From Nymphaea colorata (lineage: Eukaryota > Streptophyta > Magnoliopsida > Nymphaeales > Nymphaeaceae): a stretch of 64,000 nt of DNA. The notes under the pieces are model-generated. The model was given only the letters and a program-made list of their open reading frames with translations, did not search any database and had not been told where the DNA came from. Shown here one piece after another: positions 13,418-25,792 of this stretch. Numbering within the stretch: position 1 is the first letter of the stretch; the number at the start of each line of letters is the position of its first letter. The stretch lies in contig NC_045142.1 of assembly GCF_008831285.2 (NCBI RefSeq), positions 2,423,001-2,487,000 on the forward strand, written 5' to 3'. Both the position numbers and the translations under genes were made by a program.

Positions 13418-14162
13418 AAGAGTCGAGCTTGCTGTGTTTAATACTCTAATTTTATAAAGCCAAACCGCCAAGAATAACTGGTAAACAGATTCCTGCTAGA
13501 ATTTTTTCAAATCTAAAGCTCATGATTATGTTATAAGAAGGACTTTTTTTTTCATAAAGAAATGATGGGAGTTTCTATTCAAAACGTAAGCCTAATCTTA
13601 AATGAGTTCACCTAACAATGGTCAAAAGTATTATTAACCTTTCGCAGGAAGCACATGACGGCTCGTCTTGCCAGAGCATATAACGAGTGAGGAAGCTATT
13701 CCATTTATGAAAAAGAGAAGACCTTTCAAGAACTTTAACATTGAATAAAAGGGGAAGGCATTGACCAACTAAACTAAGCAGCAAAAAACAAACAGAGTGG
13801 ACCCAACAGGTGCACTAACTTGTAATGTTCAATTATGAATCGAACCACCAAGTTGAGGTGAGATGCCGTGTAGGCCAATGCCTTCCCTCTAGTGGCCACT
13901 CTTTCCTGATAGTGAGGTGCCCTTTTAGCTGTGCAGAAAGTTCTTCACTTTCATGATGATAAGGACTGGCTCAGTATGGAGGATCCGATTCTTATAGGGA
14001 TCAAATTAGGGATTTAGTTATTTTATCTTTCAATTTATGTAGTAGTTTAGGGGCTGTTTTTTTAAGGATCACGTTAGTTTATTGATCGAGATTAATAAGA
14101 GGTTAGACCTACTTTCAGTTTTTCTTTGCTTTTATAGCTTGTTCTTCCATTCATGGCATTTC

Positions 14163-14240
14163 TTCTTCGTTCACTTTCTTTTTGTTGTATTCTTTCATTT
14201 GTTCTTCGTTCACTTTGTTTTTGTTGTATTCTTTCATGGA
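14163..14240. repeat. 39-bp tandem duplication
   Basis: Two head-to-tail copies of a unit starting ttcttcgttcacttt, offset by 39 bp and differing at only a few positions. The sequence is T-rich and has no coding signal. Confidence 0.8.
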
Positions 14241-15912
14241 GATCCGGTTAGAGTGAGGAGCTCTAATGAATACGTCATTCAGTTTTGGTTTTTAATAAAA
14301 GAATAGCAAAAGGGAGAAAGAACAACCTAGCAAATCGGGATATAAGTAATTCTGTCTGCTCAGTCTTTGTTTAAATGGGTAAAAGACTTCCTTAAAGCTC
14401 TCTCTCTCTCTAGTTCTCTAGGAGATCTTTATATAAGTTATCTCTTTGAGAATATGTCATGATATTATGGGCATAACACATTAATTGCATCATCGTCAGC
14501 AGATGCCTGCATGGCTTTGCATGTAATGAAATTATTAGTCACCAAACATGTCAAACCAACTAAGTTGATCAGGGCCATTGCAAGAACATCGGTTTTTCAT
14601 AAAGAGTGGGAAAATAAAAGAAAAAATAAAAAGAAAGAAAGGAATATGCCATAGCTAATTGGACAACCAGCAGGTAGAAGACAGACACAGAGAGACCAGA
14701 TGAAGAACAGATAAAGCCAAACTGGCACCTCATGGGTTCTGGATTCCACTTCCATTACTCTATAATAGAATATAAAAGAAATGAGCTTAAAAGAATGCAA
14801 CTTGATATGGCAAATCAAAAATGTAAAAGGGCATATTCACATGGTTTAAGCATATCACCCAGAAATGGAAGGGGCTACCACTAAACTGCCGCTTAATCAA
14901 TTAAAATGATCAACTTCCTTAACAGCAATGGCATTCTCAAATCCAAATAACTGCATTTGGAGTGATATCTGGAAAGGATACCTCAAAAAATTTATCACCA
15001 CCAATATACTCTCTCTCACGAATGTATGTGCGCAGAAAAACCTCACAAAATAATCTACTCCATCTCATGCAGGATCATTCTCCCCCATACACATTATGAA
15101 AAAAGAAACTTGCCAACAAATGTACTTCTTAATGATTTCTACTGCTCATGGTAAGCCAAATTCAGAGTTTAAACTAGAAAAGGTTTTTCAGAAAGTTGAA
15201 AAAACTACGCTGGAGAAATTTCTAAGAAAGCAGCTATTTCATTGCTATTTCCTAGTTTAAATGCTTAACATGCCAACTTGGTTTTCAACTTTCTGTTATA
15301 TCCCTATCTCTTATCGATTTCATCAGGGAGAAGAGCTGCTTCTCTATGCATAGGCTGAAGAGCCATATGACAAAAAACAGAGATGACTGCTGATCAGTAA
15401 ATGCATCATATACCAACTGATAATGCAGAATAGAAGCAGATCTTACAAAACATGTCTCCAGGAAAAATGATTTTATTAGCTATGGGCTATGGCATATGTC
15501 AAAAGGTTGAAAACACGAGTACGCTAGCAATTTTAGGATTTGAAACTACCGTTTACTGCAATTAAACATGAAATTCCCATTGGAGGTGAATGTGAAAATG
15601 GCTGCTCCGTAAACATAAAATGCCAATATCCTTAGCCCATGAAAGCAAATCACCGCCTTTTAACTAATTGCTGGGCTTACTTTTGTCACTGTATTTCCGA
15701 AATACAGAAGATGAAACAGGACTCCTCGTGAAATAAGCCCCTAAACAAGATAATCGTGAAGCAATAATAAGGAAATTCTTATTTGGTTACTAACAATATT
15801 TCAAGCCAATGCTTTTCAACAGGCAACATGCCATTTTTACATTGCAAAAAACGGAAAGACAGAATAAGAATAGACATAGTTGTTTTAAAAAGAAAAATTT
15901 TAAATTCTCCTA

Positions 15913-18372
15913 TTACTTACTGTACCTATAAGCTGCAACGCCAAGAATTAAAGAAGAAAGAAAGCAGACAACGCCATCCCTGGAGAGCACAAATTCTCTC
16001 CATGTTAATGGCTTCCTGATTTGAATTAGCACATTACAAACTCTTTCTTTTGTTTCCTCTAGGGAGTCAGAATTATCAATCACAATATCTGCCTTCTCCC
16101 TCTTCTCGTCCAATGGCATTTGTGCATTGATCCTATTCAGAGCCTGCTCCTCAGATATCCCATCTCTTGCCATCAACCTTTGAAGCTGTGTACTAGGATC
16201 TACCCACACAACAATAACTGGTTTTGTCATGCGATTCATCTTAGTCTCAAACAACAGTGGGATGTCAAGAACAATAACTTTATAACCTTTCAACCAAAGT
16301 TTCACTATTTCCCAGTGGATACCAAACGCAATATATGGAGCAAGCAACCTAGGAAGAGAAATTGGTGAAAAGATTAGGAACAGAAACAATACAAACTACA
16401 AGTCTACAACAATATAAAAAGCTGGATAAAATTGTACAGATGCATTTTTTTTTTCCATATTTCACATAGATGTCATGGCACTTTCACCAACTCACCAGAA
16501 CATGAAAGCTATCTACACAATACATTGGCAGACTAGGTAGTTTCAACTTCTTCCGAGTGATGATCATGTTCTCACAGCAAACAGATCCTTATTCATTGAA
16601 GAAGCAGAAAAATATGTTTCAACCAAAAAAAAAAAAAAAAAAGTCAAGGCTGAGAGTTGGACTACTTTGCAAATATATTGAATATGAGAATCATTTGATT
16701 CTCTTTATTTAAGCTGATTGCCTTTCCCCTCAGTTTCTAATTAAAAGAGGGTTGTATGCTTTTAAAAATGCAGAGTATCCAACGTTCACTCTTTAATTTT
16801 GGATATCTAGAAATCAAATTTGGTAAGGACTACCCATGCAAAACCTGAGGTTTGTTAGTTTTTTAAAGGATGAGGTTGAACAGGTTTGTTAGTTTTTTAA
16901 AAAATGAGGTTGAATTAAGAAACTTGAAATAGCTAATCCCATTTTAGTGGTTCGATGGGTTAGACATAGCAAACATGAGTGCACAATTGTAATTTCGAGG
17001 TTGCACCACATGAGTGGTGCGCCCAACTTTCATGAAGAACAATGCCATAATACTTCAGTATAATAGCCTAACTATGCTTTGGAATTTAATGTAAGATGTG
17101 AGTAGTCTCTCTTCGCAAGTAAAAAAGATCTGTTATAACTCCATAACATCATCAATAGCATCATTCACAATTTCAGGGACTATCTTTCAATCTCCTTATA
17201 ATTGTCTGCTTGTTTATGGATGGCAATTAATTGCATAAAGCAAATAACCTATTTAGTGTTTGCTCTATCTATGCAATATACTGAGTGTGATCTATTTGGT
17301 GAAAACTGATCAAGCATCCTAATTTATAAGAGCAATAAATATACTTGATTGGTGTCATCCATCTTTAGAGTTTAAAACAAATAGTATTCTTCTAATCAAG
17401 AAACTTGTATCCTCAAGCGACAACTCTGAAGCATAATCTTTCAGTCTTCTCCACAAAAGCATAGAAGTAACACATACATCACAATGTCACAAACTCATAC
17501 CGGTTAAGAAGCTGACGCTTAGTGGGATCAGAAAAGACAATCTGCCCCAGATATGCCCTATTAACTTCCCCATTTTCTAACAGAATAGTGTTCCCAAATG
17601 CTTTTACGACCTTCTTCCAACCACCAGTACCTCGTCTCAAAACATCCTGCCATAAATGCAAAAAGTTAAAGTACAATAAAATAATTAGAACAACAAAAGA
17701 CTCATCCAAGGAGTAATAAAAAATTTCTCCTGCCATATTCTACCAAAAAAAACTTGTATATGAAATAATTTTGTATTAAGCATTTTGAATAACATTCCAT
17801 AGGGTAGTTGCACATTTGATTGACTGCACAGTGCACGTGGAGATGTAATTCAAACTTTGAGCATTAAAAAGAATTCATCGTTTACTCTTTATGACAAAGG
17901 CAAGGGTAATTTTATATTCCTTGATAAAAAAGGAAGAGAAAGATAAGAAATCATTTTATGGCTCTTGAAGAAACTTCTTCATAAGTCTAATATCTAGGAT
18001 AAACAATGAAAAAAAGTTGCAAATGATTGTAATGTCCTTTAGATTATTTAACAAAAACATGCTGAACTTTTCAGGCACTTTTGTATGATATTCATTTTCC
18101 TATCATCTTTCATTGTCTATTGACTCTAAACCAGGCCGCTTGAGAAAGTTACATCTAACATGTGAAATTTTGGTTGACTTCCATTTTGATTCCAATTACA
18201 GATAAAGACAGTTCATATGTGAAGCCAACATAACGGCTGAAAGCATTGAAGAAACAGAAGATACCCTTGCAATGACATCTGCATCAACAACTGGAATGTC
18301 ATTGGCTTTGAACATGTTAGAAACTGTGCTCTTCCCAGAAGAAATGCCTCCTGTCAACCCGACAATTCTCAT
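15913..18372 (-). CDS. COAE: Dephospho-CoA kinase (three exons)
   Basis: Catalyses the last step of coenzyme A synthesis, ATP-dependent 3'-phosphorylation of dephospho-CoA. Exons on the minus strand are 18265-18372, 17501-17646 and 15913-16348, joined by GT-AG introns, giving 229 residues, the usual plant length. The protein opens [16 protein letters not shown] with a Walker A loop (residues 8-15), then a DAD motif (30-32), VLDIPLLFE in the middle, and the [10 protein letters not shown] and QMPLDEKR lid-type segments. The last ~20 residues are hydrophobic ([15 protein letters not shown]), a predicted C-terminal membrane anchor of the kind seen in plant and animal relatives but not in bacterial CoaE. 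The start is the first ATG and lies directly before the P-loop strand. Confidence in function is high. Confidence 0.95.
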
Positions 18373-18385
18373 CTTCTTTCACAAC

Positions 18386-21300
18386 TATAAACCAACCAAA
18401 GATTTATGAGAATTTCATATGCTTCACCAGCCATATGTAAGAGATAAAACTTGTACTAATGAACGAACATATCGCTAAAAAAATATGCGTGTGAGAATCA
18501 ATAATAATGACACTCCACAATCAGCATGCAGTTTCATACATTCAGACAGTTCATCTTAGCATTTCTTGGATGGACACTGACCAGGGTGACATAGAGCCTG
18601 TAAAGACATACCATTTACAACAACCAACATCAAACGCAACTCATTAATCAAATCAAGTACCTGCAAATGTTAAAAAAATGCAAAGCATTCTTCGATGAAG
18701 TAAGAAAAGAAAACACTAACATTGGCATACATCACAGAAACCAACTATTATGAAAAATGGACCAACTTATTTCACTAGAATTACCTACAGAGAGAAACCC
18801 ATAAATAGGTTAACAAAGAAAAGGAAACTCATAGTTTATTTTACTATCAAAGCCTAAAGAATTATTTCACAGACAGAAGAACTTTCTGAGAACGAGCAAA
18901 TAAGTATATTAGTACAGACGAAAACAGATATATAGTTTCTTTCTGGAAGGATATGCAGCTGCGAATGGCTTCAAGAGTTGAAAATATAAGATAAGGTGGT
19001 AAGAGAATGTAGATTGTTATGTTACCAAATATTGAACCACCTATTTTAACCCTTATAAAATAGTTACATTGTTGACCTTTACGATTCTGACGAGAAAAGC
19101 TCAAATTTTGAGATTTTGCCTACTTAGGAGTCAGTGATGTACATTAACAAAAAAAAAAAATCTTTTCTTAAGATCACATCGATAATTTCATTTCATGAGA
19201 GACAATTTCTGAAAAGCCAGAAATAATTGCATCATCAAATAATTGGAAGATTCATTCTTCCAGAATAGAAATATCATGTGACCAAATTTGATTGAACATA
19301 AGTTCAGAAAAGAAAAAGCAGAGATTTTCTCTTGGTATATAACGCGTATGCCAGACCTCAAGTCAGCTTCCTCTTGGAATCTTGTTACCAAAATGTTTCT
19401 CACCATCGAAGTCATCTAATTGTCCACTTTCTGGGTTGTCAAAAAGACCACTGGAAGGTGGTCAGCTCCATAAGGTCGCCATTCATGCGAACTCCCTGAG
19501 CCCATCCACCTCTCATATCCAACAACCTCTCTCATAACATGGTTGGCTAACGTGCACGAAAAGATCACACACTATTAAGTTCAAAAAACCACCCTGTGGA
19601 ATATTAAGTAAGAAGGAACCTATATGATCCTTCTCCAAATTATCTGTGACCAGGACTCTAGAACCTTGTGTCCTTATTCAACAAAATACTAGTCTATATA
19701 GAAAAAATATATAAAACAGTTGTGAACTACACTAACCATTGTTTTTTTTTTAAAAAAAAATAAGTATGCTTCAAAAAACATATAGATTGAAAAGTACATA
19801 TCGGCAATACTTTGTCTTTGTTCGACTTTCTTATCACAACATAATCAGCAATCTTATTTTTTAACAGTCTATAATCACCAAAATATCTAATTTAACAAAT
19901 AAATGACACCAACATATAGTAAACACAACAGTGTACATTGTGCAACAATTTACAGTCAATAGTATATATCATTCCAAGCATAAGCACTAAGCCTGGGCAC
20001 CGGGCGGCCTGGGCCCTGGTTCGGAAAATAGGGCACCCGGCCGGCTTGGGTGGGCCTGATAAAAAATTTTAACATTTATTTTATTAATTTTTATATATGA
20101 TTATAATATTTTATTACAATTAATTATATTTGAATATTATTTTATATTAAATAATATATATTTAATTTAATCGTGACGGGCCCGAGCCGGGCTCGGTTTT
20201 TAATTTTCTAGCCAGGCCCGGGCCCGGGTTTTGGGTGTTGGGCCGGCTCGAGCCCGACTCATTAGCGGGCTAGCCGGCCAGGCAGGCCCGATGCCCAGGC
20301 TTAATAAGCACCAGCATACTTCCTGTAAAAATACATAGTCAATAGTCTATTTTGAGTGATAGTACATCATCAATCGAATATTTCTTGTTGCTATATATAA
20401 TCCACAAGGTACTTTTGTGACAGTTTATGAAGTTAATAATCGACAAAAATTCTGTAACCTTAAGCTAAGCTCAGTCTTATCCTAGATGCAAGACAAAAAT
20501 AAAATGCCCATCAAAATGGACCAATTTCCTGAAAAAAATGCATTTTACATTATCAAATATAAGTTAGAACAGTTGTCACAAATATTTCTCTTGGGTTTTT
20601 GTCAGCGAGAATTTTCTTGAATATTAATCAGAAAGTTTGTTCTCCCTAAAAAATTTCAGGAACTTAAAAATTTTAAGAACAGAAAAATATGATGTTTGAT
20701 TTTTCTACTAGTTTTCTTCAGGAAACATTGATCAAAATTCAAAATATTTAATATTATGTTAAAAGAAAGCTCAAAAGAACCAAGTATACTAAAATCATCT
20801 TTTCTGAAAAAAACGCAACAAAAATTCTCTTTTTCATTTTGGTTTTTTTTCAAAATTCTGTGATTATTTCCTTTTTCCTTTATTTTCCTCTTCTTTTAAA
20901 AAAACTGTCAATATTTGTTACCGTGGTTAGTCATAAACATTGTTAGAAACATAAAAACCCGCATTAACATATAAATTATTAAAAAATCAGAAGAAAACAA
21001 AAGAACACAACCATTATAAAAATCTACTGATAGTGACAGATGAACTAAAATTATAAAGGACAGAGGACAATAGAGTCATAGACCACTATTGGTGAATGAA
21101 CAAGTGCGAAAAAAAAATCAAAAGAATATCAGCCATTTATCATTCATAAATCGAATGGCTTTGAGCACGTAACCAATGCAAAGTGGTATCGACCAAGAAG
21201 ACACACTTAAGGCATCAAGTAAAGAAGGTAAAGTAAGAAGGCTTCAGAATCGTTCAGATCATGCTACTTCAATGCAGAAAGATCCTCACACATTTAATTA

Positions 21301-21884
21301 TTGACTGGAGTAAATTTCTAAGCAAGAGAAGCTCTCCAAAAATAAAAAATCCCTACTAATCCCTAACAAATAACAAGAGATAACTGCATAATCTGAAAGT
21401 AGAGAAGAAGTTAATCGAACACGACATTGCCTTTTGAAGAGAGGTCTAAGGTGAATCTAAAGCAGCAAGGGGTGGAAAGGAGACAAGTTGGCTAGGTGAA
21501 TCAATATAACAAACAGTTGGTATATGGCTCAGATTTGGGCTTGGGCACTTAGGAAAATGATTATCGGTATGGGCTACGATAGTCAGATAGGTTTAGGTTT
21601 CGGGGGGCAGCTAAGACGTGGGATGAATTAGAAGGACGTAGCTAGGACTACCGGAAAACGTTCGGGATCGCCGGATTCCGGCAAGGGGAATTAATAATCC
21701 AGCATTGGGGAAAATGCCCAAATCGGATTGTTCTTCTCTAATTGATGATTTGGATGAGTACATTAGAGGCTGGGAATCACATTCTAAATTCGGCTGGAAA
21801 TCCAAAGGGAATCCAATGGGTTTTGGCCGAAAAAACAGAGGTTAGAGGTATCGGTAGAGAGGGAAAGGAGAAAACAGGGCCTAC
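18386..21884 (-). other. Putative 5'UTR intron of dephospho-CoA kinase
   Basis: Just 13 bases upstream of the start codon the minus strand has an acceptor-like TTTATAG. A donor-like TTTTCAG followed by GTAGGC lies at 21884-21883, next to a GC-richer stretch (21,885-22,170) that could be the first, non-coding exon and promoter. This would make a 3.5-kb leader intron holding the hAT-like element at 19,988. It is inferred from splice signals only. No coding exon was found inside. Confidence 0.35.
19988..20303. mobile_element. hAT-like non-autonomous element with 8-bp target duplication
   Basis: 316 bp bounded by inverted repeats: left TAAGCCTGGGCACCGGGC, right the complement of TAAGCCTGGGCATCGGGC. 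Directly flanking 8-mers are identical (ATAAGCAC on both sides). An 8-bp duplication is typical of the hAT superfamily. The ends are strikingly GC-rich (gcccgggcc words) around an AT-rich core. It has no coding capacity. Confidence 0.85.
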
Positions 21885-22170
21885 CTGAAAATTGATATGG
21901 TGAATCGGGGAGCGTCACCTCTGGTCGCCGGAAAACGACCGCTTGTCCATCGGTTGCCACCGACGTGGCTGCTGCTTGCCGGAATTTTCACCGGAAAGTT
22001 GAACCAAGTGAGTTATGAGGCGTGCGTGAGAGAGGGTGCGTGAGAAGGCAGAGCTGCAGCTACAGTTGCACGAGAGAGAGGGCGTGCGCTTGCGTTCGTT
22101 CGATGCTTCCCGGATCAGCGCGGAAAGGGTTAGACTTTTACACCTCGGTTCCGAGTCCAACGTTTGCATT
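21885..22170 (-). promoter_or_regulatory. Candidate first exon/promoter of dephospho-CoA kinase
   Basis: This stretch is clearly richer in G+C and CpG than its surroundings and ends in a donor-like sequence on the minus strand. An 84-codon minus-strand open frame across it (21915-22169) has no recognisable motif. A second unassigned minus-strand open frame lies at 21611-21805. Both could be chance frames within a leader exon. Confidence 0.3.
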
Positions 22171-22357
22171 GGCTACGCGGAAAATGGAACATGGTGTTCT
22201 ACCGAATTCCAATGCTTAAAGCAGCAGAAACCTCATGAAAACAAACTTATCGGACACTGACACTAGAAATGAACCTTCTTTTTAAGTGTCTTTGCTTTCA
22301 AACAACTGTCTCAATAACTGTAATTATTCTTGTGGTCTCGAGGAGGAGTCATTTAAG

Positions 22358-22581
22358 CATAGTTGGTAAACCCGTGACTCAGACTTAGATTCGCATATGA
22401 CTGAATCACCGGGTCAACAAGTTGACTCATTGATTCATTCAAGTTTTAAAATAGTTTGAATCGGGCAAGTCAGGCTGAGCCAGGGGCGAGCTGAGCCAAC
22501 CTTGACTCGTGGCCAAATTTTCTAGTGGTCCAAACTAACTCGGATGAATCCTGAGCCAATCCGGCTAATCAGCCAACTATG
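22358..22581. mobile_element. Small hAT-like element ending CATAGTTGG
   Basis: 224 bp starting CATAGTTGGTAAACCCG and ending with the complement of CATAGTTGG. The flanking octamers are CATTTAAG and CATTAAAG (7 of 8 identical), consistent with an older 8-bp hAT target duplication. The interior carries gactc and gagcc words and no coding capacity. Confidence 0.65.
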
Positions 22582-22605
22582 CATTAAAGAGTAATGAGTT
22601 ACCAA

Positions 22606-22704
22606 CACACACGCAAAGGCTGACCAATTCCTCTTAACAGTGTGAGCATGGAGACATTTGTTTTTTGTTTTGTGATTTCTTCACTTGTTTGCATTATATT
22701 TTGA
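22606..22704. repeat. Dispersed repeat, copy 2 (partner at 12905-13012)
   Basis: Starts immediately after the small hAT-like element and matches 12905-13012 in the same orientation over about 100 bp (cacacacgcaaagg, gaccaattcct, gatttcttca). The family is not recognised. Confidence 0.6.
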
Positions 22705-23241
22705 TTCAATTACTAAATCAGCTGATTCACTGAACTGGCAACTTGGCCGGTTCTATTTCAAGCCCGGTTGATGTAAAAGAGCCAAAATATTTGGTTCGCG
22801 AGCATCATGTGGTGCATACTTCTAATCTTCCCATGCAAAAGTCTGGTGGCTTTGGATCATATTACCTTATGCTGGTACAAGTTCTTTCTTGAATCGACGT
22901 ACTAATCAAATGCCTCGTCCCATAAGCATGTACCATTTCTGTTCTTTGTGAAACCATGTTAGTAGGTTCAACCATCTTCTTTAATCATAAGATTTAAGTC
23001 TTGATATGCAAAATCAATGTATGGGTCAGAATTCATGAATATGGAAGTGTGTCCGCATAACTGGTCAGACCAATGACTATTAGCCGGCCGGCTGCTTGTT
23101 TGACTATTCCTGTTAGGAGGGTGGAGTTCGGAACTTTTTATTATGGTAATCGAACTATAGTTTTAAAATTTTGATAGGAGACAAAATATAATCTTTCAAA
23201 ATTCTACATTATACTAAATATTTTGTTAATTAATTAATTTG

Positions 23242-23273
<32 letters not shown>

Positions 23274-23293
23274 AGAGAGAGAGAGAGACAGAG
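23242..23293. repeat. (TA)n(GA)n microsatellite
   Basis: A TA run followed by a short spacer and a GA run, the same order as at three other places in the window. Confidence 0.9.
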
Positions 23294-23802
23294 AGGTGGT
23301 CCTTTATTGATAGGTAATATTCATACATGTTCTGCATACTGCAGTGTTCTTACATATGCAGTCTGTAGGAAGATGCTTGCCAAAGTTCACATCTGAAGAC
23401 CTTTTAGTGCAAACCCTCCTGCTAGGGCATAGTATAAGCTGCACAAAATACATGAATTCAGTGTACCACACAGTGATTAGTAAAGCACATGTGAAAGTCT
23501 CCAAGGTTGCGTTTGATAGATTCGAAGCTACATTAAAAGGTGTGTTTTAAGAGATCTTTAGTTTAAATGAATTGAGGATCTCAACAACATGAATTTTAAA
23601 TTCATGCTATATGGTAAAAACAATGGATTTAAGGGAAAAACTTTCCAAGAATGACACGCATTATGTCCATTTAAGGAAGTCCATCGCAATATGAATAATG
23701 ATCCTGAATCATACTTAGATTGCTCACTGGCATTGATTAATTAGTTGAAAACAAGGCTCTTTGGTTCTCATAATTGTGATTCCAATCAATAATAGTGATG
23801 AA

Positions 23803-23935
23803 GCCAGAAATTTGTTGCTAAAGACCACTAATATGAAACACTATGTGCAGAAACTATTATGTAAGTAAAATAAATTATGTTAGTCCGTATGGGCAACTGC
23901 CTACACAAGTCCATAGCTCCGCCCCTGGCCAGTAG
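23803..23935. repeat. Short dispersed repeat of the gctccgcccc family
   Basis: Runs from gccagaaatttg to tagctccgcccctgg with tatgggcaactgcctacac near the right end. Similar sequences occur at 884-955, 10028-10197, 43120-43240 and, in reverse orientation, 44333-44430. The ends are weakly inverted, suggesting a MITE. No target duplication was seen. Confidence 0.5.
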
Positions 23936-24109
23936 GCGTGCAAGAGGTCCAGGGCATTGGTAGTCTCTTGAGTCACTCTAGACTAATAAGATCAAGAGCT
24001 GGTTAAAGGCTCATGTTGAGTTAGCTGCCACCCAAAAATGAGTCTGAAAATGAGTTCTACAGATGAACCAGGCACCATTGGTGATGAAAGAAAAGAAAGG
24101 GCAATGCCC

Positions 24110-24454
24110 TTAACAGAAGAACCAACCTCCACATTTGTAACCAGTTGGCCTGTTCGCCAGATTGCAGCGCTTGGGGATGGTGATGGCGACCTCCGGCCGG
24201 ACTCCGGCGTCGCGGGCAGTTCGAGACAGCATCACAGCACATAAACATGCAGGGTTCTGCCCTATTGTCTTGACCTGAAAGCAGCATGAACTACTTACTT
24301 GGGCTTTTTCATCTTGTCCAGCACCGGCACAGGGAGCCAGATTGAAGGCCTCCATCTCCACAGGAGTCCTTCCACATTCACTGGCTCCTCTCACCATGAC
24401 ATTCACAGTCAATAGGACAAGAAGCAGGGGAAGGAGTTTCTCACAGTTTGCCAT
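24110..24454 (-). CDS. Secreted lipid-transfer-like protein (eight-cysteine motif)
   Basis: Single-exon gene for a 114-residue protein of the plant non-specific lipid-transfer / seed-storage superfamily. It has a hydrophobic signal peptide at residues 1 to about 24 (KLLPLLLVLLTVNVMV). The eight-cysteine pattern follows: C27, C42, C57-C58, C70-x-C72, C97 and C108. The ITIPKRCN and NRPTGYKCG segments are typical of the DIR1-related subfamily. There is one extra cysteine, C114, as the last residue. The expected role is binding a lipid in a hydrophobic cavity in the apoplast; the ligand is not predictable. The start at 24454 sits at the signal peptide. An in-frame upstream ATG at 24490 lies only about 10 bp past the TATA box and is unlikely to be transcribed. 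Confidence 0.9.
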   Translation of the reverse strand: MANCEKLLPLLLVLLTVNVMVRGASECGRTPVEMEAFNLAPCAGAGQDEKAQVSSSCCFQVKTIGQNPACLCAVMLSRTARDAGVRPEVAITIPKRCNLANRPTGYKCGGWFFC

Positions 24455-24498
24455 TTCTTTGGCTCTCACTTGCAGTGTGATCCTTCTCATGGAAGGGG

Positions 24499-24506
24499 TT
24501 TTTATA
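24499..24506 (-). promoter_or_regulatory. TATA box of the lipid-transfer-like gene
   Basis: TATAAAAA on the minus strand, about 45 bp before the start codon, implying a very short leader. It is the clearest core promoter element in the window. Confidence 0.65.
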
Positions 24507-25202
24507 CCAAAGCTAGGCTGTTGTATGCAATAATGTTGCACTATAATAATGTGTCGCGCGTCTTGCAAAACGACACCTGTCCGATAATATGAAATTACAT
24601 CGCACTCATCCGGCCGCGGGTTCGACACTGTGACCTTTCTTCTGCACTTAACAATCCACTATGGAAAGTTAAAGGCAGCACCATTGTGTTTTGCTGATGT
24701 AGATCTTTTATATGTTTAGTGGAGAACAAGTAGTGGAAAGATGTTAGTTTTATGTTGGTGGATAGTAGACAGTACATTGGTGCTAGTGGCTTGATCATAA
24801 ACCTGAGAAACTCATCTCTTATTTGATATAGTCATGCATATCAGCACCATATCTTTGAAAATGTGATAATATATGAGGATATTTTGAAGGCTATACCATG
24901 AGATATTGCCAAGAATGTGATATTTAAAAATGAAAAGTATTCATCTCAACATATTCATCAGAAGTTAAAGCAACTTGTAAGTATATTTCATAGGTTAGTT
25001 AGTTGGAATATGACTTGGAAAGGTGCATGTTTTGCCTTAGTGGAATGTGATCATGCTATTGATTAAGGGGGAGATGATCTCCCCAAAATTTTTAAATGAG
25101 CTGCATGTCTCCGCTGCTAGATGTCCTTTCCTATAGGCTGTGAAAGTTAATGTAAAGAGCAATTATATTAGTTTCAGAAGTAGTATTACAGAGCAAAATT
25201 TT

Positions 25203-25640
25203 CCTTAAGAGGTGTTTGATAAGAAATTGTAGAAAATTTTGTATCGTAAATAAACACGAAGTTCTTGTTACAAAATGCATGCCCTCTAAACAACATTATG
25301 GTTCTCTTTTTAATGTAATATTTACTAATGATATCTTGCCCAACATAGTTATGTTTGAAATTTTTCTCATGGTTGAAGGAATTATCTCCCGTTAAGAATA
25401 ACTCAAATGCACCTCAAGCGACCCATCTTTCCCAAGTCACTATCCATATTCTCCAAAACATTCTTAGGAAGCTAAATCCTTCCACATATGGCAGCTGATG
25501 CATGGAATATTTTGTGAGTGTTTTCATGCATCTACTTTAATTCATAAATACCTAGTTCTAATGTGCCATGAATTTACTTCAATATTTTGAATAAATTCAC
25601 GAAACACTCAAGTTTTTGAACTACCAAATGATCCCTAAGG
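25203..25640. mobile_element. MITE-like element with CCTTAAGAGGTGTTTGATAA ends
   Basis: The left end CCTTAAGAGGTGTTTGATAA and the complement of the right end, CCTTAGGGATCATTTGGTAG, form an imperfect inverted repeat. About 440 bp, AT-rich, non-coding. A related element follows within 155 bp. Confidence 0.4.
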
Positions 25641-25792
25641 GTCTATTTGGTAAATAAAAACAGTAACATGAATATGACCCATAGATTGAGGTTGATTAAT
25701 GAAATGCTTTAAAAAAAACATTTTATAAATCTGCTTTAAATTTTAGGATATATTCATAGAACAATTACAAACTATTTTATTTGTCGGGCAGA

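Larger units (their letters stand above)
8830..15900. other. Intergenic region rich in repeats and small MITEs
   Basis: No gene is recognisable between the Rab gene and dephospho-CoA kinase. It contains a GGATTC-type dispersed repeat (9650-9900), a gggcaattgcccac/cctccgcccc short repeat (10028-10197), a (CA)n(GA)n microsatellite (11409-11446), two adjacent MITE-like units (11599-11948), a copy of a second dispersed repeat (12905-13012), two long (TA)n tracts, and a 39-bp tandem duplication (14163-14240). The rest is AT-rich sequence with nothing I can name. Confidence 0.6.

Noticed and set aside
12971-13471. Open frames across the TA/GA microsatellites (also at 58.0-58.2 kb and 62.5-62.8 kb)
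   Set aside because: The translations are Ile/Tyr and Ser/Leu repeats produced by the dinucleotide runs.
24258-24300. In-frame GTAAGT followed by TTTCAG inside the lipid-transfer-like gene, resembling a tiny intron
   Set aside because: Too short to be spliced, and removing it would delete the essential paired cysteines (CC) of the fold.
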